A stretch of 60,086 bases of DNA from Campylobacterales bacterium (GTDB lineage Bacteria > Campylobacterota > Campylobacteria > Campylobacterales > Nitratiruptoraceae), in NCBI GenBank assembly GCA_027024145.1, contig JALVTF010000003.1, positions 1-60,086 on the forward strand. The letters run 5' to 3'. Position numbers and translations under genes: made by a program. The notes under the pieces were generated by a model, which saw only the letters and a list, made by a program, of their open reading frames with translations, was not told where the DNA came from and did not search any database. Shown piece by piece: positions 1-9,531 of the stretch (positions within the stretch are counted from its first letter, which is position 1; each line of letters opens with the position of its first letter).

Positions 1-1650
1 ATAGGTTTTAGCTTCAGTTTCGATACCAAGCGGGCCTACTACGTCCCCATCGGCCATAACTATTTAGGTGTGGGTGAGCAGGTGGCTATGGAGGATGCCG
101 TGAAGGCGCTGCAGCGATTGATGGGTTTTTTCATCGTGGGGCACAATCTCAAGTTCGATCTGGGATTGCTGCTGCGCTATGGCATCCAAAAGCGTAGCGA
201 TTTTGCCGATACGATGCTGCTTGCATGGCTTTTGGATCCTGAAAGTAGCGTAGGGCTCGATAGTGTGGCCAAGAGGATGCTGGGTCACGATATGATCGCT
301 TATAAAGAGACCGTCAAGAAGGGTGAGGACTTTTCCAATGTCTCCATCGAGGCTGCGTGCAACTATGCCAGTGAGGATGCGTATATCACTTATTTACTCT
401 ACTTCAAACTACTCGATGCTCACAAAACCAAGAGTGGGCATCTCATCGAAGAGGCCAAAGAGGTGGAGTTTCCGATGGTCATTACGCTCATCCACATGGA
501 GAGAGCCGGTATCAAATTGGATGTGGCCTTTTTCGAAGAACTTTTGCAAAGGAGTAAAGAGCGCTTGGAGGAGCTCACGCAGCGAATATATGCACTCGCT
601 GGGAGTGAATTCAATATCAACTCCACAAAACAGTTGGCGGTGATACTCTTTGAAAAATTGGGCCTGCCGCCGGTAAAAAAGACAAAATCTGGCTACAGTA
701 CAAACGAGGCGACACTACAGGCACTACGTGACAAACATCCCATCATAGCGCTGATTTTGGAGTATCGCGAACTTTTCAAGCTCAAAAGTACCTATATCGA
801 GCCGCTTTTAGAGCATGCCAAAAAAGATCCGCACCATCGCATCTACACGCATTTCATCCAAACAGGCACTGCAACAGGAAGGCTGGCCAGTAAAAATCCC
901 AACCTGCAAAACATTCCCGTCAAGACTGAAGTGGGGCGCCAGATTCGCTATGGATTTATTGCTGAAAAAGGCTACAAGCTCGTAGGCATCGACTATTCGC
1001 AAATCGAGCTGCGCCTTTTGGCGCATTTTAGCAAAGACCCCGTACTCGTGGAGGCTTTTCGCTCGGGTCGCGATATCCATACCGAGACGGCTATCAAGCT
1101 CTTTGGCAAAAGCGAAGCTGCAGCCAAACGGAGTATCGCAAAAAGCATCAACTTCGGTCTGATATACGGCATGGGCAGCACGAAGTTAGCACAGACGTTA
1201 GGAATTAGCACCAAAGAGGCCAAAGCAATCATCCAAAGCTACTTCGAGAGCTTCCCCACCGTCAAGAGTTATCTCGAGAGCATCCAAAATTTCGCCAAGA
1301 GTCACGGCTATGTGGAGACGTTACTGGGGCGCAGGCGCTACTTCGATTTTGCCAGTGCCACGGGAGCGAGACTGGCGGCATTTTTACGCGAAGCGGTCAA
1401 TACCGTCTTCCAAGGGAGTGCCGCTGATCTTATCAAGATGGCGATGAACGCTATAGACAGAGAACTATCCCACCAAAGTGATGCGAAAATGCTCTTGCAA
1501 ATCCACGACGAGCTCATTTTCGAAGTGCCTGCGCACAATGCCGAAGTCTATGCGCAAAAATTCAAAAAAATTATGGAAGAGATCTATACGCTGGAAGTGC
1601 CTCTCGTATGTAGTGTAGGGGTTTCTGAGCGTTGGGGAAAATTAAAGTAA
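1..1650 (+). CDS. polA: DNA polymerase I, 5'-truncated by window edge
   Basis: This enzyme fills gaps and removes RNA primers during replication and repair. The reading frame is open from base 1, so the N-terminus (5' nuclease and the first exonuclease motif) lies outside the window. Visible are proofreading motif Exo II (HNLKFD, about residue 49 of the visible part), Exo III (YASED) and the family A polymerase motifs: motif A (DYSQIELR), the O-helix motif B (RSIAKSINFGLIYG) and motif C (QIHDELIFE). Exo II and III look intact, so the proofreading domain is probably active, but the Exo I acidic pair cannot be seen. It ends 81 bases before ccsBA. Confidence 0.97.
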   Translation: MGFSFSFDTKRAYYVPIGHNYLGVGEQVAMEDAVKALQRLMGFFIVGHNLKFDLGLLLRYGIQKRSDFADTMLLAWLLDPESSVGLDSVAKRMLGHDMIAYKETVKKGEDFSNVSIEAACNYASEDAYITYLLYFKLLDAHKTKSGHLIEEAKEVEFPMVITLIHMERAGIKLDVAFFEELLQRSKERLEELTQRIYALAGSEFNINSTKQLAVILFEKLGLPPVKKTKSGYSTNEATLQALRDKHPIIALILEYRELFKLKSTYIEPLLEHAKKDPHHRIYTHFIQTGTATGRLASKNPNLQNIPVKTEVGRQIRYGFIAEKGYKLVGIDYSQIELRLLAHFSKDPVLVEAFRSGRDIHTETAIKLFGKSEAAAKRSIAKSINFGLIYGMGSTKLAQTLGISTKEAKAIIQSYFESFPTVKSYLESIQNFAKSHGYVETLLGRRRYFDFASATGARLAAFLREAVNTVFQGSAADLIKMAMNAIDRELSHQSDAKMLLQIHDELIFEVPAHNAEVYAQKFKKIMEEIYTLEVPLVCSVGVSERWGKLK

Positions 1651-1731
1651 TATAAAATTTGTTAATAAGATTTTGCATAAAGTGAAGAGTTTGCCAAGAG
1701 AGACTACAATAGCGTAATTCGCTGGAAAAGG

Positions 1732-4700
1732 ATGGTGATGTTCAAAGCACTGCAAAGAGGGTTTTTCTCTATCAAATCGGCAGTGATAATGATGCTGATT
1801 TTTGCCGCAAGTATCGGCACGGCGACATTTATCGAAAACGACTACGGGACGCAGACCGCCTGGGCTATCGTCTATAGTGCCAAGTGGTTCGAGGTGCTTT
1901 TGGTGCTCTTGTCGCTCAATCTTGCATACAATATCTTTAAATTTCGCCTCTTTCGCAAAGAGAAGTTTTTCACGGGACTCTTTCACCTGGCCTTTTTGAT
2001 CATTATCCTCGGAGCGGCCGTAACGCGATATTTCGGCTACGAAGGAATGATGCACATCCGTGAGGGCAGCACCTCCAATACGATGCTAAGTGCTCGCACC
2101 TACATCCAGGTGGATGTCAAAAGAGGCGACAAGATATTGAGCTACTACGAACCCATCTATCTTTCCAAACTCACCTCCAACCATTTCAAACGCTCCTTTA
2201 CGCTTGACGGAAAAAAGATAACAGTCGAGCTACTGCACTACATCCCTAACGCCACTTTCAAACTGATCGACGATCCCAAAGGCAAGCCGGTCGTGCATCT
2301 GGTGCTCAGTGCCGGAGCCGGCCGCGTGGAAAAGGTGCTCAAACAAGGCGACACTCTCGATCTTGGTGCGGTGCTCATCGACTTCGATGCTCACAGCGAT
2401 TCGCCAAAGCCGAAAATCATGATTCACTATGCAGACGGCAAGCTCACGCTCACCTCTCCGTATGCGGTCTCTACCATGTCTATGCTCGATCGCAGCAGAC
2501 AGATGTACTTCGCGCACAAAACGATCCCTTTTACGACCAAAAAACTCTACTCCATGGCAGGCCTCAATATCGTTTTGAAAAACTTCAGTCCCCATGCGCG
2601 TATAGAAGTGGTCAGTAAAGATAGGCTCGCCAAAAAGTATCCCGGTAAAGACGCTGTGGTGCTCTCTATCAGTGACGGCGAGCATAAGAAGGTGGTCACG
2701 CTCTTTGGCAAGAACGGTGTCGAAGGCGAACCGGTACATGTGCGCCTGGGCGATACCGAGTTCGATATCGCTTATGGAGCGCGTCGTATTACGCTGCCGT
2801 TTGCTCTGAAGCTGCGTGATTTTGAGCTCAAGCGCTATCCCGGCTCCATGAGCCCCAGTTCGTATGCCAGCGAAGTGACCGTTATCGACGGGAACAAAAG
2901 TTTCGATTATAGGATCTACATGAACCATGTCCTCGATTACAAAGGCTATCGCTTCTTCCAAAGTTCATACGATATGGACGAAAAAGGGACCATTCTTTCA
3001 GTCAATCACGATCCCGGTGCGCTCATCACGTATCTTGGCTATTTTCTGTTGGCTTTGGGACTTTTGCTGCACTTTTTCTCTCCGCAAAGCCGTTTCCAAA
3101 AGCTTGCGCACGTGACGAAAAAGGTGCAAGAGCAGCGTAAAAACATGCTACTCAAAAATCTTGCTTTAGTAGCTGCGCTCTTTGTGGGATTGCATAGCTG
3201 GGCTGCACCTTTGGATGAAGCCAAGAAAATTTCCAAAGCGCATGCAGATAGATTCGGTAGCGAACTGCTCGTGCAAGATACGAACGGACGTATCGAACCC
3301 ATCGATACGCTCTCACGCAAAGTCCTTGCGAAGATCGCACGCAAAGAGGAACTCTATGGCCTTGATGCGAATCAATATTTTTTGGGCATGACAGTACATC
3401 CCGAGACATTTCAAAAAATCAAGATGATCTATGTCTTCCATCCGGCCGTCAAGAAGCTTATCGGCTTGGCTCCCGATGAAAAATATGCGGCCTTTGACGA
3501 TTTTTTTGATTTCAAGCATGGCGGTGCCTATAAATTAGAGCCCTACGTGCAAAAAGCTGCGGCCAAACGACCGGGAGCACGCGATAAGTTCGACAAAGAG
3601 ATCATTAAAGTGGATGAACGTGTGAATGTGGCCTATATGGTCTATACGGGCATGCTTTTGCGCATCATCCCCAATCCTCATGACAAAAACAAGAAGTGGG
3701 TCAGTCCCATCGATGCGATAAAGAGTTTTCCACCCAAAGAGTCGGAATTCGTGCGCCTTATGATGGTGAGCTACTTCAATAGCGTCGATGAAGGCATCAA
3801 GAGCGGCAACTGGACCAAAGCCGACAAAGCCTTGGGCATTATCCGTGATTATCAGCGCTACTATGGCTCGGATATCATTCCACCCGAAAGCAAGATCAAA
3901 GCGGAACTCCTATACAACAAACTCGATATCTTCAACCGTCTCGTACCGTATTACATGCTCATCGGTTTCGTGCTGCTTATCATAATTATCATCAGTCTCA
4001 TCAATCCCAAAATCGACGTCTCCAAAGTTGTCAAAGCGGGTGTAGTGCTGATATTTTTGGGATTTTTGGCCCAAACCTTCGGGATGGCTCTGCGCTGGTA
4101 CGTAGCGGGACACGCTCCATGGAGTAATGGATATGAATCGATGGTCTACATCTCGTGGGCCACGATTTTAGCGGGCTTTTTCTTTGCCAAAAAGAGTCCC
4201 ATCGCTTTTGCGGCTACCTCGCTTTTGGGTGGTTTGATCCTTTTCGTGGCGCACCTCAATTGGCTCGATCCCCAAATCACCAACCTCGTGCCGGTGCTCA
4301 AATCCTACTGGCTGATGGTGCATGTCTCTGTCATTACTGCGAGCTACGGATTTTTAGGACTTTCGGCACTTTTAGCCTTTATCGTGCTCGTGCTCTTTGT
4401 ATTCCTCAGCGATAAGAACAAGGAGTTCATGATCCTCACATTTAAAGAGCTTACAGCCATCAACGAGATGAGCCTCATTATAGGTCTGGCGCTCGTGACG
4501 ATCGGAAACTTCCTCGGTGGTGTCTGGGCAAACGAGAGCTGGGGGCGCTATTGGAGCTGGGACCCCAAAGAGGTGTGGGCGGCCGTGACCATTTTGGTAT
4601 ATGCGGCTATCGAACATGTGCGCTTGATCCCGAGAATGAATCGCCTCTTTTTGTACAATGTCCTCTCACTCGTGGGATATTCGAGTGTCTTGATGACCTA

Positions 4701-4860
4701 TTTTGGCGTCAACTACTATCTCGGTGGGCTGCACTCCTATGCAAAAGGTGATCCTGTGCCGATTCCTGTGTGGGTCTACTGGGCTGTGGCGATCGTGTTC
4801 ACTCTCATCGTCGCAGCATACTACAAGAAACGAAAATACCATATCGATCTCAAGATTTAA
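1732..4860 (+). CDS. ccsBA: Fused cytochrome c synthase CcsBA (System II)
   Basis: System II cytochrome c biogenesis exports haem across the inner membrane and attaches it to CXXCH apocytochromes. At 1042 residues this is the one-piece ResB/CcsB plus CcsA form typical of Campylobacterota. The N-terminal third has the ResB membrane helices and a large periplasmic region. A further helix follows at about residues 465-485. The C-terminal part holds the multi-helix CcsA domain with the tryptophan-rich haem motif (WGRYWSWDPKEVW, about residue 935) and flanking histidines in the membrane. The ATG at 1732 follows a GGAAAAGG site, and the ATG at 1738 is an equally possible start. A weak hairpin follows the stop codon. 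The gene implies a respiratory lifestyle with c-type cytochromes. Confidence 0.95.
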   Translation: MVMFKALQRGFFSIKSAVIMMLIFAASIGTATFIENDYGTQTAWAIVYSAKWFEVLLVLLSLNLAYNIFKFRLFRKEKFFTGLFHLAFLIIILGAAVTRYFGYEGMMHIREGSTSNTMLSARTYIQVDVKRGDKILSYYEPIYLSKLTSNHFKRSFTLDGKKITVELLHYIPNATFKLIDDPKGKPVVHLVLSAGAGRVEKVLKQGDTLDLGAVLIDFDAHSDSPKPKIMIHYADGKLTLTSPYAVSTMSMLDRSRQMYFAHKTIPFTTKKLYSMAGLNIVLKNFSPHARIEVVSKDRLAKKYPGKDAVVLSISDGEHKKVVTLFGKNGVEGEPVHVRLGDTEFDIAYGARRITLPFALKLRDFELKRYPGSMSPSSYASEVTVIDGNKSFDYRIYMNHVLDYKGYRFFQSSYDMDEKGTILSVNHDPGALITYLGYFLLALGLLLHFFSPQSRFQKLAHVTKKVQEQRKNMLLKNLALVAALFVGLHSWAAPLDEAKKISKAHADRFGSELLVQDTNGRIEPIDTLSRKVLAKIARKEELYGLDANQYFLGMTVHPETFQKIKMIYVFHPAVKKLIGLAPDEKYAAFDDFFDFKHGGAYKLEPYVQKAAAKRPGARDKFDKEIIKVDERVNVAYMVYTGMLLRIIPNPHDKNKKWVSPIDAIKSFPPKESEFVRLMMVSYFNSVDEGIKSGNWTKADKALGIIRDYQRYYGSDIIPPESKIKAELLYNKLDIFNRLVPYYMLIGFVLLIIIIISLINPKIDVSKVVKAGVVLIFLGFLAQTFGMALRWYVAGHAPWSNGYESMVYISWATILAGFFFAKKSPIAFAATSLLGGLILFVAHLNWLDPQITNLVPVLKSYWLMVHVSVITASYGFLGLSALLAFIVLVLFVFLSDKNKEFMILTFKELTAINEMSLIIGLALVTIGNFLGGVWANESWGRYWSWDPKEVWAAVTILVYAAIEHVRLIPRMNRLFLYNVLSLVGYSSVLMTYFGVNYYLGGLHSYAKGDPVPIPVWVYWAVAIVFTLIVAAYYKKRKYHIDLKI

Positions 4861-4872
4861 GTTCTCTTCTTC

Positions 4873-4886
4873 GGCCCTTTGGGGCC
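4873..4886. terminator. Short GC hairpin after ccsBA
   Basis: GGCCC (4873-4877) pairs with GGGCC (4882-4886) around a TTTG loop, 12 bases after the ccsBA stop, followed by a T-rich but interrupted stretch. It is a plausible weak terminator. The remainder of 4887-5037 shows no gene or clear motif. Confidence 0.4.
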
Positions 4887-5037
4887 TTGTACTCTTTTTA
4901 CTTATACAATTTGTGACCAAGACATTCGATAATATCAATCTATCATACAACTCGTAAATAGACTGTATTGCGCATCGGAGTGCTCTCAGGAAAATCGTCT
5001 TTTTAAGTAGAGTTGCAAAAATGAAGAGGGACTATTT

Positions 5038-5058
5038 TTCTCCCCAGAGCGGGGAGAA
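5038..5058. terminator. 8-bp stem-loop downstream of ompA-like gene
   Basis: TTCTCCCC (5038-5045) and GGGGAGAA (5051-5058) form a perfect 8-bp stem with a 5-base loop, 7 bases past the stop of the minus-strand porin gene. On the minus strand the hairpin is followed by A, not T, residues, so it is not a textbook intrinsic terminator. It may stop transcription or protect the mRNA 3' end. Confidence 0.35.
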
Positions 5059-5065
5059 GAGGAAT

Positions 5066-6229
5066 TTAGTAGTACAGATGTGCTTCGACGCGTCTGTTTT
5101 TCGCTCTGCCTTCCGGAGTGGTATTGGGAGCGATAGGATTGGCTTCTCCGTAGCCTTTGTATGTGAGTCGCTCTTTATCGATGCCAAGCTCGATAAGTTT
5201 TTCATAGACCGCTTTTGCACGACGTTCAGAGAGTTTGAGGTTGTATGCGGCTGAGCCTACATTGTCCGTATAGCCTTGTATTTCGGCTTTATAGGCGGGA
5301 TTTTTCTTCAAGAATTCTGCGAAAGCTTCGATTTTCGGCATATATTCTGGTTTGATTTTTGCGCTGTTGAAATCGAAATTGACTTGGAAATTGTAAATGA
5401 CGGGGCATCCTTTGTCATCCACTTGGAAGCCTTTTGGTGTGCCGGGACATTTGTCGAGATAGTCTGCTACACCGTCATGGTCGCTATCGAGTGCACATCC
5501 TTTGCTATCTACTTGGACGCCTGCAGGAGTGCCCGGGCATTTGTCCATGTAATCCGCTACACCGTCATGGTCACTATCGAGCGGGCAGCCATTGCTGTCG
5601 ACTTGAACACCGGCAGGAGTGCCTGGACATTTGTCCATATTGTCGACGACACCGTCACCGTCGCTATCTTTTGGAGCGGGTTTCGGTGCAGGTGCTGCAG
5701 CAACTTCGTAGCCAAAAGGAATAGAGAGAAACGCACCGAGTGCGAAATCGTCGTTTGTATTTTTGAAATCTCTGATATAGCGCGCTTCTACGCCAACATT
5801 GAGATATTCAAGCAGTTTTTTCTTGAAACCTACGCCAAGCTGTGCGACGGCACCTTTTTCGAAGGTAGGAAGTTCGTCATGAACGTCTTGATAACCTACA
5901 CCTGCAATGGCGTAAGGGACGAAACTGTTTTGTGGATTGACTTCGTAGATGGCGTTGAGGAAGTAGCGGTCGAGGTCTGTGTCATATCCCGCTACACGAG
6001 ACTTGGGTGAGTTGAATCTCTGGTAACCGAGTCCCACCAGCCAGTTGTCTTCGAGGCGATAGTTGGCACGGGCACCGAAGCCGCCGAAATTATCCTTCAA
6101 AGCCGAATCTTGATCGGCGTTTTCGAGGATTCCTTGCAGACCCACTTCGTATTTGTTGAGTCCTTGCGCATTCGCTGCGCTTCCCATCATAAGGGCCGCG
6201 ATCGCAGAGATGAGTATCGTTTTTTTCAT
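5066..6229 (-). CDS. OmpA-family outer membrane protein with TSP3 repeats
   Basis: This is an abundant-type outer membrane protein that anchors the envelope to peptidoglycan. From the chosen start it has a signal peptide (about residues 1-21, ending ANA), an 8-strand OmpA beta-barrel domain (about 22-185), a proline/alanine linker, three thrombospondin type 3-like repeats of 30 residues rich in D-x-D-x-D-G (calcium-binding type), and a C-terminal OmpA/Pal domain with the TDN and LSERRA peptidoglycan-binding motifs. The frame is open 10 codons further upstream, but the ATG at 6229 follows an AGGAGA site, begins the signal peptide, and lies downstream of the likely transcription start. Protein length is 387 residues. 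Confidence 0.92.
   Translation of the reverse strand: MKKTILISAIAALMMGSAANAQGLNKYEVGLQGILENADQDSALKDNFGGFGARANYRLEDNWLVGLGYQRFNSPKSRVAGYDTDLDRYFLNAIYEVNPQNSFVPYAIAGVGYQDVHDELPTFEKGAVAQLGVGFKKKLLEYLNVGVEARYIRDFKNTNDDFALGAFLSIPFGYEVAAAPAPKPAPKDSDGDGVVDNMDKCPGTPAGVQVDSNGCPLDSDHDGVADYMDKCPGTPAGVQVDSKGCALDSDHDGVADYLDKCPGTPKGFQVDDKGCPVIYNFQVNFDFNSAKIKPEYMPKIEAFAEFLKKNPAYKAEIQGYTDNVGSAAYNLKLSERRAKAVYEKLIELGIDKERLTYKGYGEANPIAPNTTPEGRAKNRRVEAHLYY
5405..5680 (-). repeat. Three tandem 90-bp units encoding TSP3 repeats
   Basis: Three near-identical units of 90 bases (30 codons each) lie in tandem inside the OmpA-like gene. Each encodes an acidic D-x-D-x-D-G loop followed by a KCPGTP segment and a terminal G-C pair. 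The conservation at DNA level suggests recent duplication or ongoing exchange between units. Boundaries are approximate. Confidence 0.8.
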
Positions 6230-6261
6230 CTCTTCTCCTTTTTCGTAAATTGTAACCATCT

Positions 6262-6267
6262 ATTGTA
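6262..6267 (-). promoter_or_regulatory. Likely -10 box for the OmpA-like gene
   Basis: On the minus strand the box reads TACAAT. Transcription would start near 6254, between the two candidate start codons, which supports the ATG at 6229. No clear -35 box is visible, as is common in this phylum. Confidence 0.5.
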
Positions 6268-6292
6268 GCATATTTAGGGAGTGAAAAGTAGA

Positions 6293-7426
6293 CTACTCCT
6301 TATGCTTGAACCAGCTTTTGACTTTGTCGAATATACTTGAGAACTTCTCTTCGTGCGGTTTGGATTCGACTCCGAAACTCTCTTGGAGTTTTTCGAGAAG
6401 TTCGCGTTGTTCTGCGGTGAGTTTTTTGGGAAAGATAAGTTTCACTTGCGCGATGAGATCGCCATAACGTCCCGTATTGACGTTTTTGAAGCCTTCACCC
6501 TTGAAGACGAACTGCTCCTTGTCGGTGGTGCCGGGGTGGAGTTTGAGTTCGCGTTCGCCCCTGGGTGTGGGGATCGTAATGGTCTCACCCAAAGCGGCTT
6601 GGGTGAAGAAGATAGGAACTTCCATGTAGATGTCGTCGTTGTAGCGTACGAAGTGGTCGTCCTCTTGGACATGGACATAGATATACAGATCTCCGCGCAA
6701 GCCCGAAGCCGACATATTGCCTTTACCCTGGACGCGAATGCGATTGTCGCTGTTGATACCTTCGGGGATGTTGATCTTTATCGTTTCGTGTTTGGTGGTA
6801 AATCCTTTGCCGCCGCATGCATCACATCGCTCGGCGGCACTTTCACCGCTCCCGCCACAGCGCGGGCAGGTTTGCGAAAAGGTCATGAATCCTTGGCGAT
6901 AGTAGATCTGGCCTCGTCCGTGACATTCGGGACATGCAGAGAGTTTGCCATCTTTTGCGCCTGTGCCTTTGCAGGCTTCACAAGGGACTTTGTAACTGTA
7001 CTCTATCTCTTTTTGGGTACCAAAAAGCGCTTCTTGGAAACTGATTTCTATTTCGATGGAAAGATCGAGCGGATACTTGTCCTGGCGGCGCGATCTATGA
7101 TGCGAACCAAATCCCCCGCCGAATGCCTGGCCGAAGACCGATTCGAAAAAGTCCATGATATCGTCGTAGCTGCTCTGTTCAAATCCGCTAAAGCCCTGAT
7201 TTTCCAGACCCGCTTTGCCATAGCGATCATACAGGGCACGTTTCTCTTCATCACTGAGGACTTGGTAGGCTTCGTTGATGAGTTTGAATTTCTCTTCTGC
7301 TTCTTTGTTGCCGGGATTGCGATCGGGATGGTATTTGAGAGCTAATTTGCGATAGGCTTTTTTTATCTCTTCGAAGCTCGCGTTGCGATCCACTTCCAAT
7401 ACTTCATAGTAGTCGATATCTACCAA
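6293..7426 (-). CDS. dnaJ: Chaperone DnaJ
   Basis: This is the Hsp40 co-chaperone that delivers unfolded clients to DnaK and stimulates its ATPase. It has an N-terminal J domain with the HPD motif (about residues 33-35), a Gly/Phe-rich linker, four CxxCxGxG zinc-binding repeats (about 145-210) and C-terminal substrate-binding domains. The 377-residue length is normal. The start is a TTG at 7426 with AAGGA seven bases upstream. An out-of-frame ATG inside that leader opens a four-codon mini-ORF whose stop overlaps the TTG. dnaJ is divergent from recR; no dnaK or grpE is adjacent. Confidence 0.96.
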   Translation of the reverse strand: MVDIDYYEVLEVDRNASFEEIKKAYRKLALKYHPDRNPGNKEAEEKFKLINEAYQVLSDEEKRALYDRYGKAGLENQGFSGFEQSSYDDIMDFFESVFGQAFGGGFGSHHRSRRQDKYPLDLSIEIEISFQEALFGTQKEIEYSYKVPCEACKGTGAKDGKLSACPECHGRGQIYYRQGFMTFSQTCPRCGGSGESAAERCDACGGKGFTTKHETIKINIPEGINSDNRIRVQGKGNMSASGLRGDLYIYVHVQEDDHFVRYNDDIYMEVPIFFTQAALGETITIPTPRGERELKLHPGTTDKEQFVFKGEGFKNVNTGRYGDLIAQVKLIFPKKLTAEQRELLEKLQESFGVESKPHEEKFSSIFDKVKSWFKHKE

Positions 7427-7463
7427 TTCCTCATCCTTGTTTAAGATATTTTTAAGCTAATGG

Positions 7464-7469
7464 ATTTTA
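7464..7469 (-). promoter_or_regulatory. Likely -10 box for dnaJ
   Basis: The minus strand reads GGTAAAAT, with TAAAAT as the -10 box, about 38 bases before the TTG start. No inverted repeat of CIRCE type was found in the short intergenic region. Confidence 0.45.
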
Positions 7470-7491
7470 CCAAATTTTCGGTTAATTTTGC

Positions 7492-7497
7492 TATAAT
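7492..7497 (+). promoter_or_regulatory. Likely -10 box for recR
   Basis: A consensus TATAAT sits 22 bases before the chosen recR start in an AT-rich stretch. Transcription would begin near 7504, just ahead of the ribosome binding site. Confidence 0.6.
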
Positions 7498-7518
7498 TGC
7501 GCCAAAAACGAGGTGTGC

Positions 7519-8091
7519 GTGAATAGAAAGCTGAGAAAATTTCAGCGCCTCATAGAAGCTCTCGAACTCCTTCCTTCCGTCGGCAAAAAGAGTGCGACGC
7601 GTATGGCGTTTCATATGGTGCTCAAAAACCCTATGGATGCCATGAAGATAGCGCACGCTATCGAAGATGCAGTGAGCTCTTTGCATCGCTGCAAGCAGTG
7701 TGGGGGACTCAGCGAAGATGAGTTGTGCTATATCTGCAGCGACGAGATGCGAGATAGAAGCCAGCTTTGTATCGTAGAAAACGCCAAAGATATCTACATC
7801 ATCGAAGAGAGCGGAGAGTATCACGGTCTCTATTTCGTCTTCGAAGAGTTGGGGAGCACTGTGATAGACAATCTCAAAGCCCTTCTGGACAAGGAGCCCG
7901 TCGAGGAGATCATCTTCGCCTTTACGCCCTCCATCCAGCACGACGCTCTCATTCTCTACATCGAAGACCAGCTCCAAGACCGACAACTACGCTTTAGCAA
8001 AATCGCTCAGGGTGTCCCTACAGGTGTGGAGCTCGAAAATGTCGATACGCTCTCACTCTCCAAAGCCTTACATGAACGCGTTAAAATATAA
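7519..8091 (+). CDS. recR: Recombination mediator RecR
   Basis: RecR works with RecO (and RecF where present) to load RecA on SSB-coated gaps. The protein has an N-terminal helix-hairpin-helix region (LPSVGKKSATRMAF), a four-cysteine zinc finger (CKQCGG, then CYIC, about residues 56-71) and a Toprim domain with the conserved acidic residues (IEESGEYHGLYFV). At 190 residues the length is standard. Two in-frame GTG codons are possible. The second (7519) is preferred because GAGG lies five bases upstream. The gene is monocistronic or reads towards the DAHP synthase gene, which has its own promoter-like box. Confidence 0.93.
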   Translation: MNRKLRKFQRLIEALELLPSVGKKSATRMAFHMVLKNPMDAMKIAHAIEDAVSSLHRCKQCGGLSEDELCYICSDEMRDRSQLCIVENAKDIYIIEESGEYHGLYFVFEELGSTVIDNLKALLDKEPVEEIIFAFTPSIQHDALILYIEDQLQDRQLRFSKIAQGVPTGVELENVDTLSLSKALHERVKI

Positions 8092-8147
8092 TAATAATTC
8101 TCCATTGATAAAATAGTGCTACAATAAAGATGTGAGCCTCTTTTTGG

Positions 8148-8153
8148 TATAAT
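8148..8153 (+). promoter_or_regulatory. Likely -10 box for DAHP synthase
   Basis: TATAAT in the context TTTTTGGTATAATTG lies 28 bases before the ATG. The T-rich run just upstream is typical of Campylobacterota promoters. A second weaker box (TACAAT) lies near 8110. Confidence 0.6.
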
Positions 8154-8181
8154 TGCACAATTTCTTAAAGAAGGTAGACAA

Positions 8182-9531
8182 ATGAGCTGGAGTCCGAGTA
8201 GTTGGAGAGATTTTCCCATCAAACAGCAGCCGGTGTACGAAGATGTGGAGTCTCTTCGCCAAATAGAAGAACAACTCAAAACTTTCCCACCTCTCATATT
8301 TGCAGGTGAAGCGCGTGAGCTCAAAGCCAATCTGGCAAAAGTGGCACACGGTGAAGCGATACTGCTCCAAGGCGGTGACTGTGCCGAGAGTTTTGCCAAT
8401 TTCAATGCCGCCAATATCCGCGACCTGTTTAAAGTCCTTTTGCAGATGAACATGGTGCTTATGTACGCTACCGGTAAGCCTGTGGTCAAAATCGGGCGCA
8501 TCGCAGGGCAGTATGCCAAACCGCGCAGTAGCGACTACGAAGAGATCGGTGGTGTGAAGCTTCCCAGCTATCGCGGTGATATAGTCAACGATGTAGCATT
8601 TAGCGAAGAAGCACGCAAACCAAAACCCGAAAAACTGCTCGAAGCCTACTACAAATCGGCAGCTACCCTCAATCTCATACGTGCGTATGCCAGAGGCGGT
8701 TTCGCGGATCTGCGTGCGATTCACAAATGGAACCTCGAATTTTTGGCGGGCAACGAATTAGAGAGCAAATTCGAAGAGCTTGCGGACAAAATCACCCAAG
8801 CACTCAAATTCATGGAAGCGTGCGGCATCAATCCAGACAACACACCGCAGCTCAAGCAAACGACGCTTTACACCTCCCATGAAGCGCTTCTCCTTAACTA
8901 TGAAGAGGCCCTGACACGCAAAGACAGCTTTACGGGTGATTGGTACGACTGCAGTGCGCACTTTTTGTGGATAGGGGACCGTACACGCGATGTGGATGGA
9001 GCGCATGTGGAGTTTTTCCGCGGTATCAAAAACCCCATCGGCTGCAAGGTAGGGCCGACGATGCAAAAAGATGAACTGCTTGCTCTTATCGACAAGCTCA
9101 ATCCCGAAAACGAACCGGGACGTCTCACGCTCATCGTGCGCATGGGAGCGGAGAAAATCGCCGATATCTTCCCGCCGCTGCTTCGCGCGGTCAAAGAGGC
9201 CGGCAAAGAGGTGGTCTGGAGTATCGATCCGATGCATGGTAATACCTACAAAACCTCCGCGGGACTTAAAACACGCGATTTCGAAAAGATTCTTTCGGAA
9301 GTGAAGCAGTTTATCCAGATTCACCAGGCCGAAGGAACGATTCCAGGCGGTATGCATCTGGAGATGACAGGCGGGGATGTGACAGAGTGCACGGGAAGTA
9401 TCAGCGCTTCCATCACCGAAGATCTTTTGCAGAGTCGCTACCATACTCAGTGCGATCCGCGCCTCAATGCCAATCAGGCCTTGGAACTGGCCTTCATGGT
9501 GGCAGAAACCTTCAAAGAGCTCAAGAAGTAA
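8182..9531 (+). CDS. Class II 3-deoxy-7-phosphoheptulonate (DAHP) synthase
   Basis: It catalyses the first step of the shikimate pathway, condensing phosphoenolpyruvate with erythrose 4-phosphate. The 449-residue protein is of the plant-type class II family, not the AroFGH type: it starts [12 protein letters not shown], carries the [11 protein letters not shown] metal/substrate motif (about residue 70), the [11 protein letters not shown] phosphate-binding segment and the DPMHGNT motif near residue 350. The ATG at 8182 follows an AAGAAGG site. Its 3' end overlaps that of aroE on the other strand by 11 bases, so two enzymes of the same pathway converge. Confidence 0.96.
   Translation: MSWSPSSWRDFPIKQQPVYEDVESLRQIEEQLKTFPPLIFAGEARELKANLAKVAHGEAILLQGGDCAESFANFNAANIRDLFKVLLQMNMVLMYATGKPVVKIGRIAGQYAKPRSSDYEEIGGVKLPSYRGDIVNDVAFSEEARKPKPEKLLEAYYKSAATLNLIRAYARGGFADLRAIHKWNLEFLAGNELESKFEELADKITQALKFMEACGINPDNTPQLKQTTLYTSHEALLLNYEEALTRKDSFTGDWYDCSAHFLWIGDRTRDVDGAHVEFFRGIKNPIGCKVGPTMQKDELLALIDKLNPENEPGRLTLIVRMGAEKIADIFPPLLRAVKEAGKEVVWSIDPMHGNTYKTSAGLKTRDFEKILSEVKQFIQIHQAEGTIPGGMHLEMTGGDVTECTGSISASITEDLLQSRYHTQCDPRLNANQALELAFMVAETFKELKK

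Noticed and set aside
5405-5680. Tandem repeats as a CRISPR array
   Set aside because: The repeats are in-frame, contiguous coding units of 90 bases with no spacers.
6353-7345. 330-codon open frame antisense to dnaJ
   Set aside because: It is a shadow of dnaJ codon use. It has no ribosome binding site and no recognisable domain.
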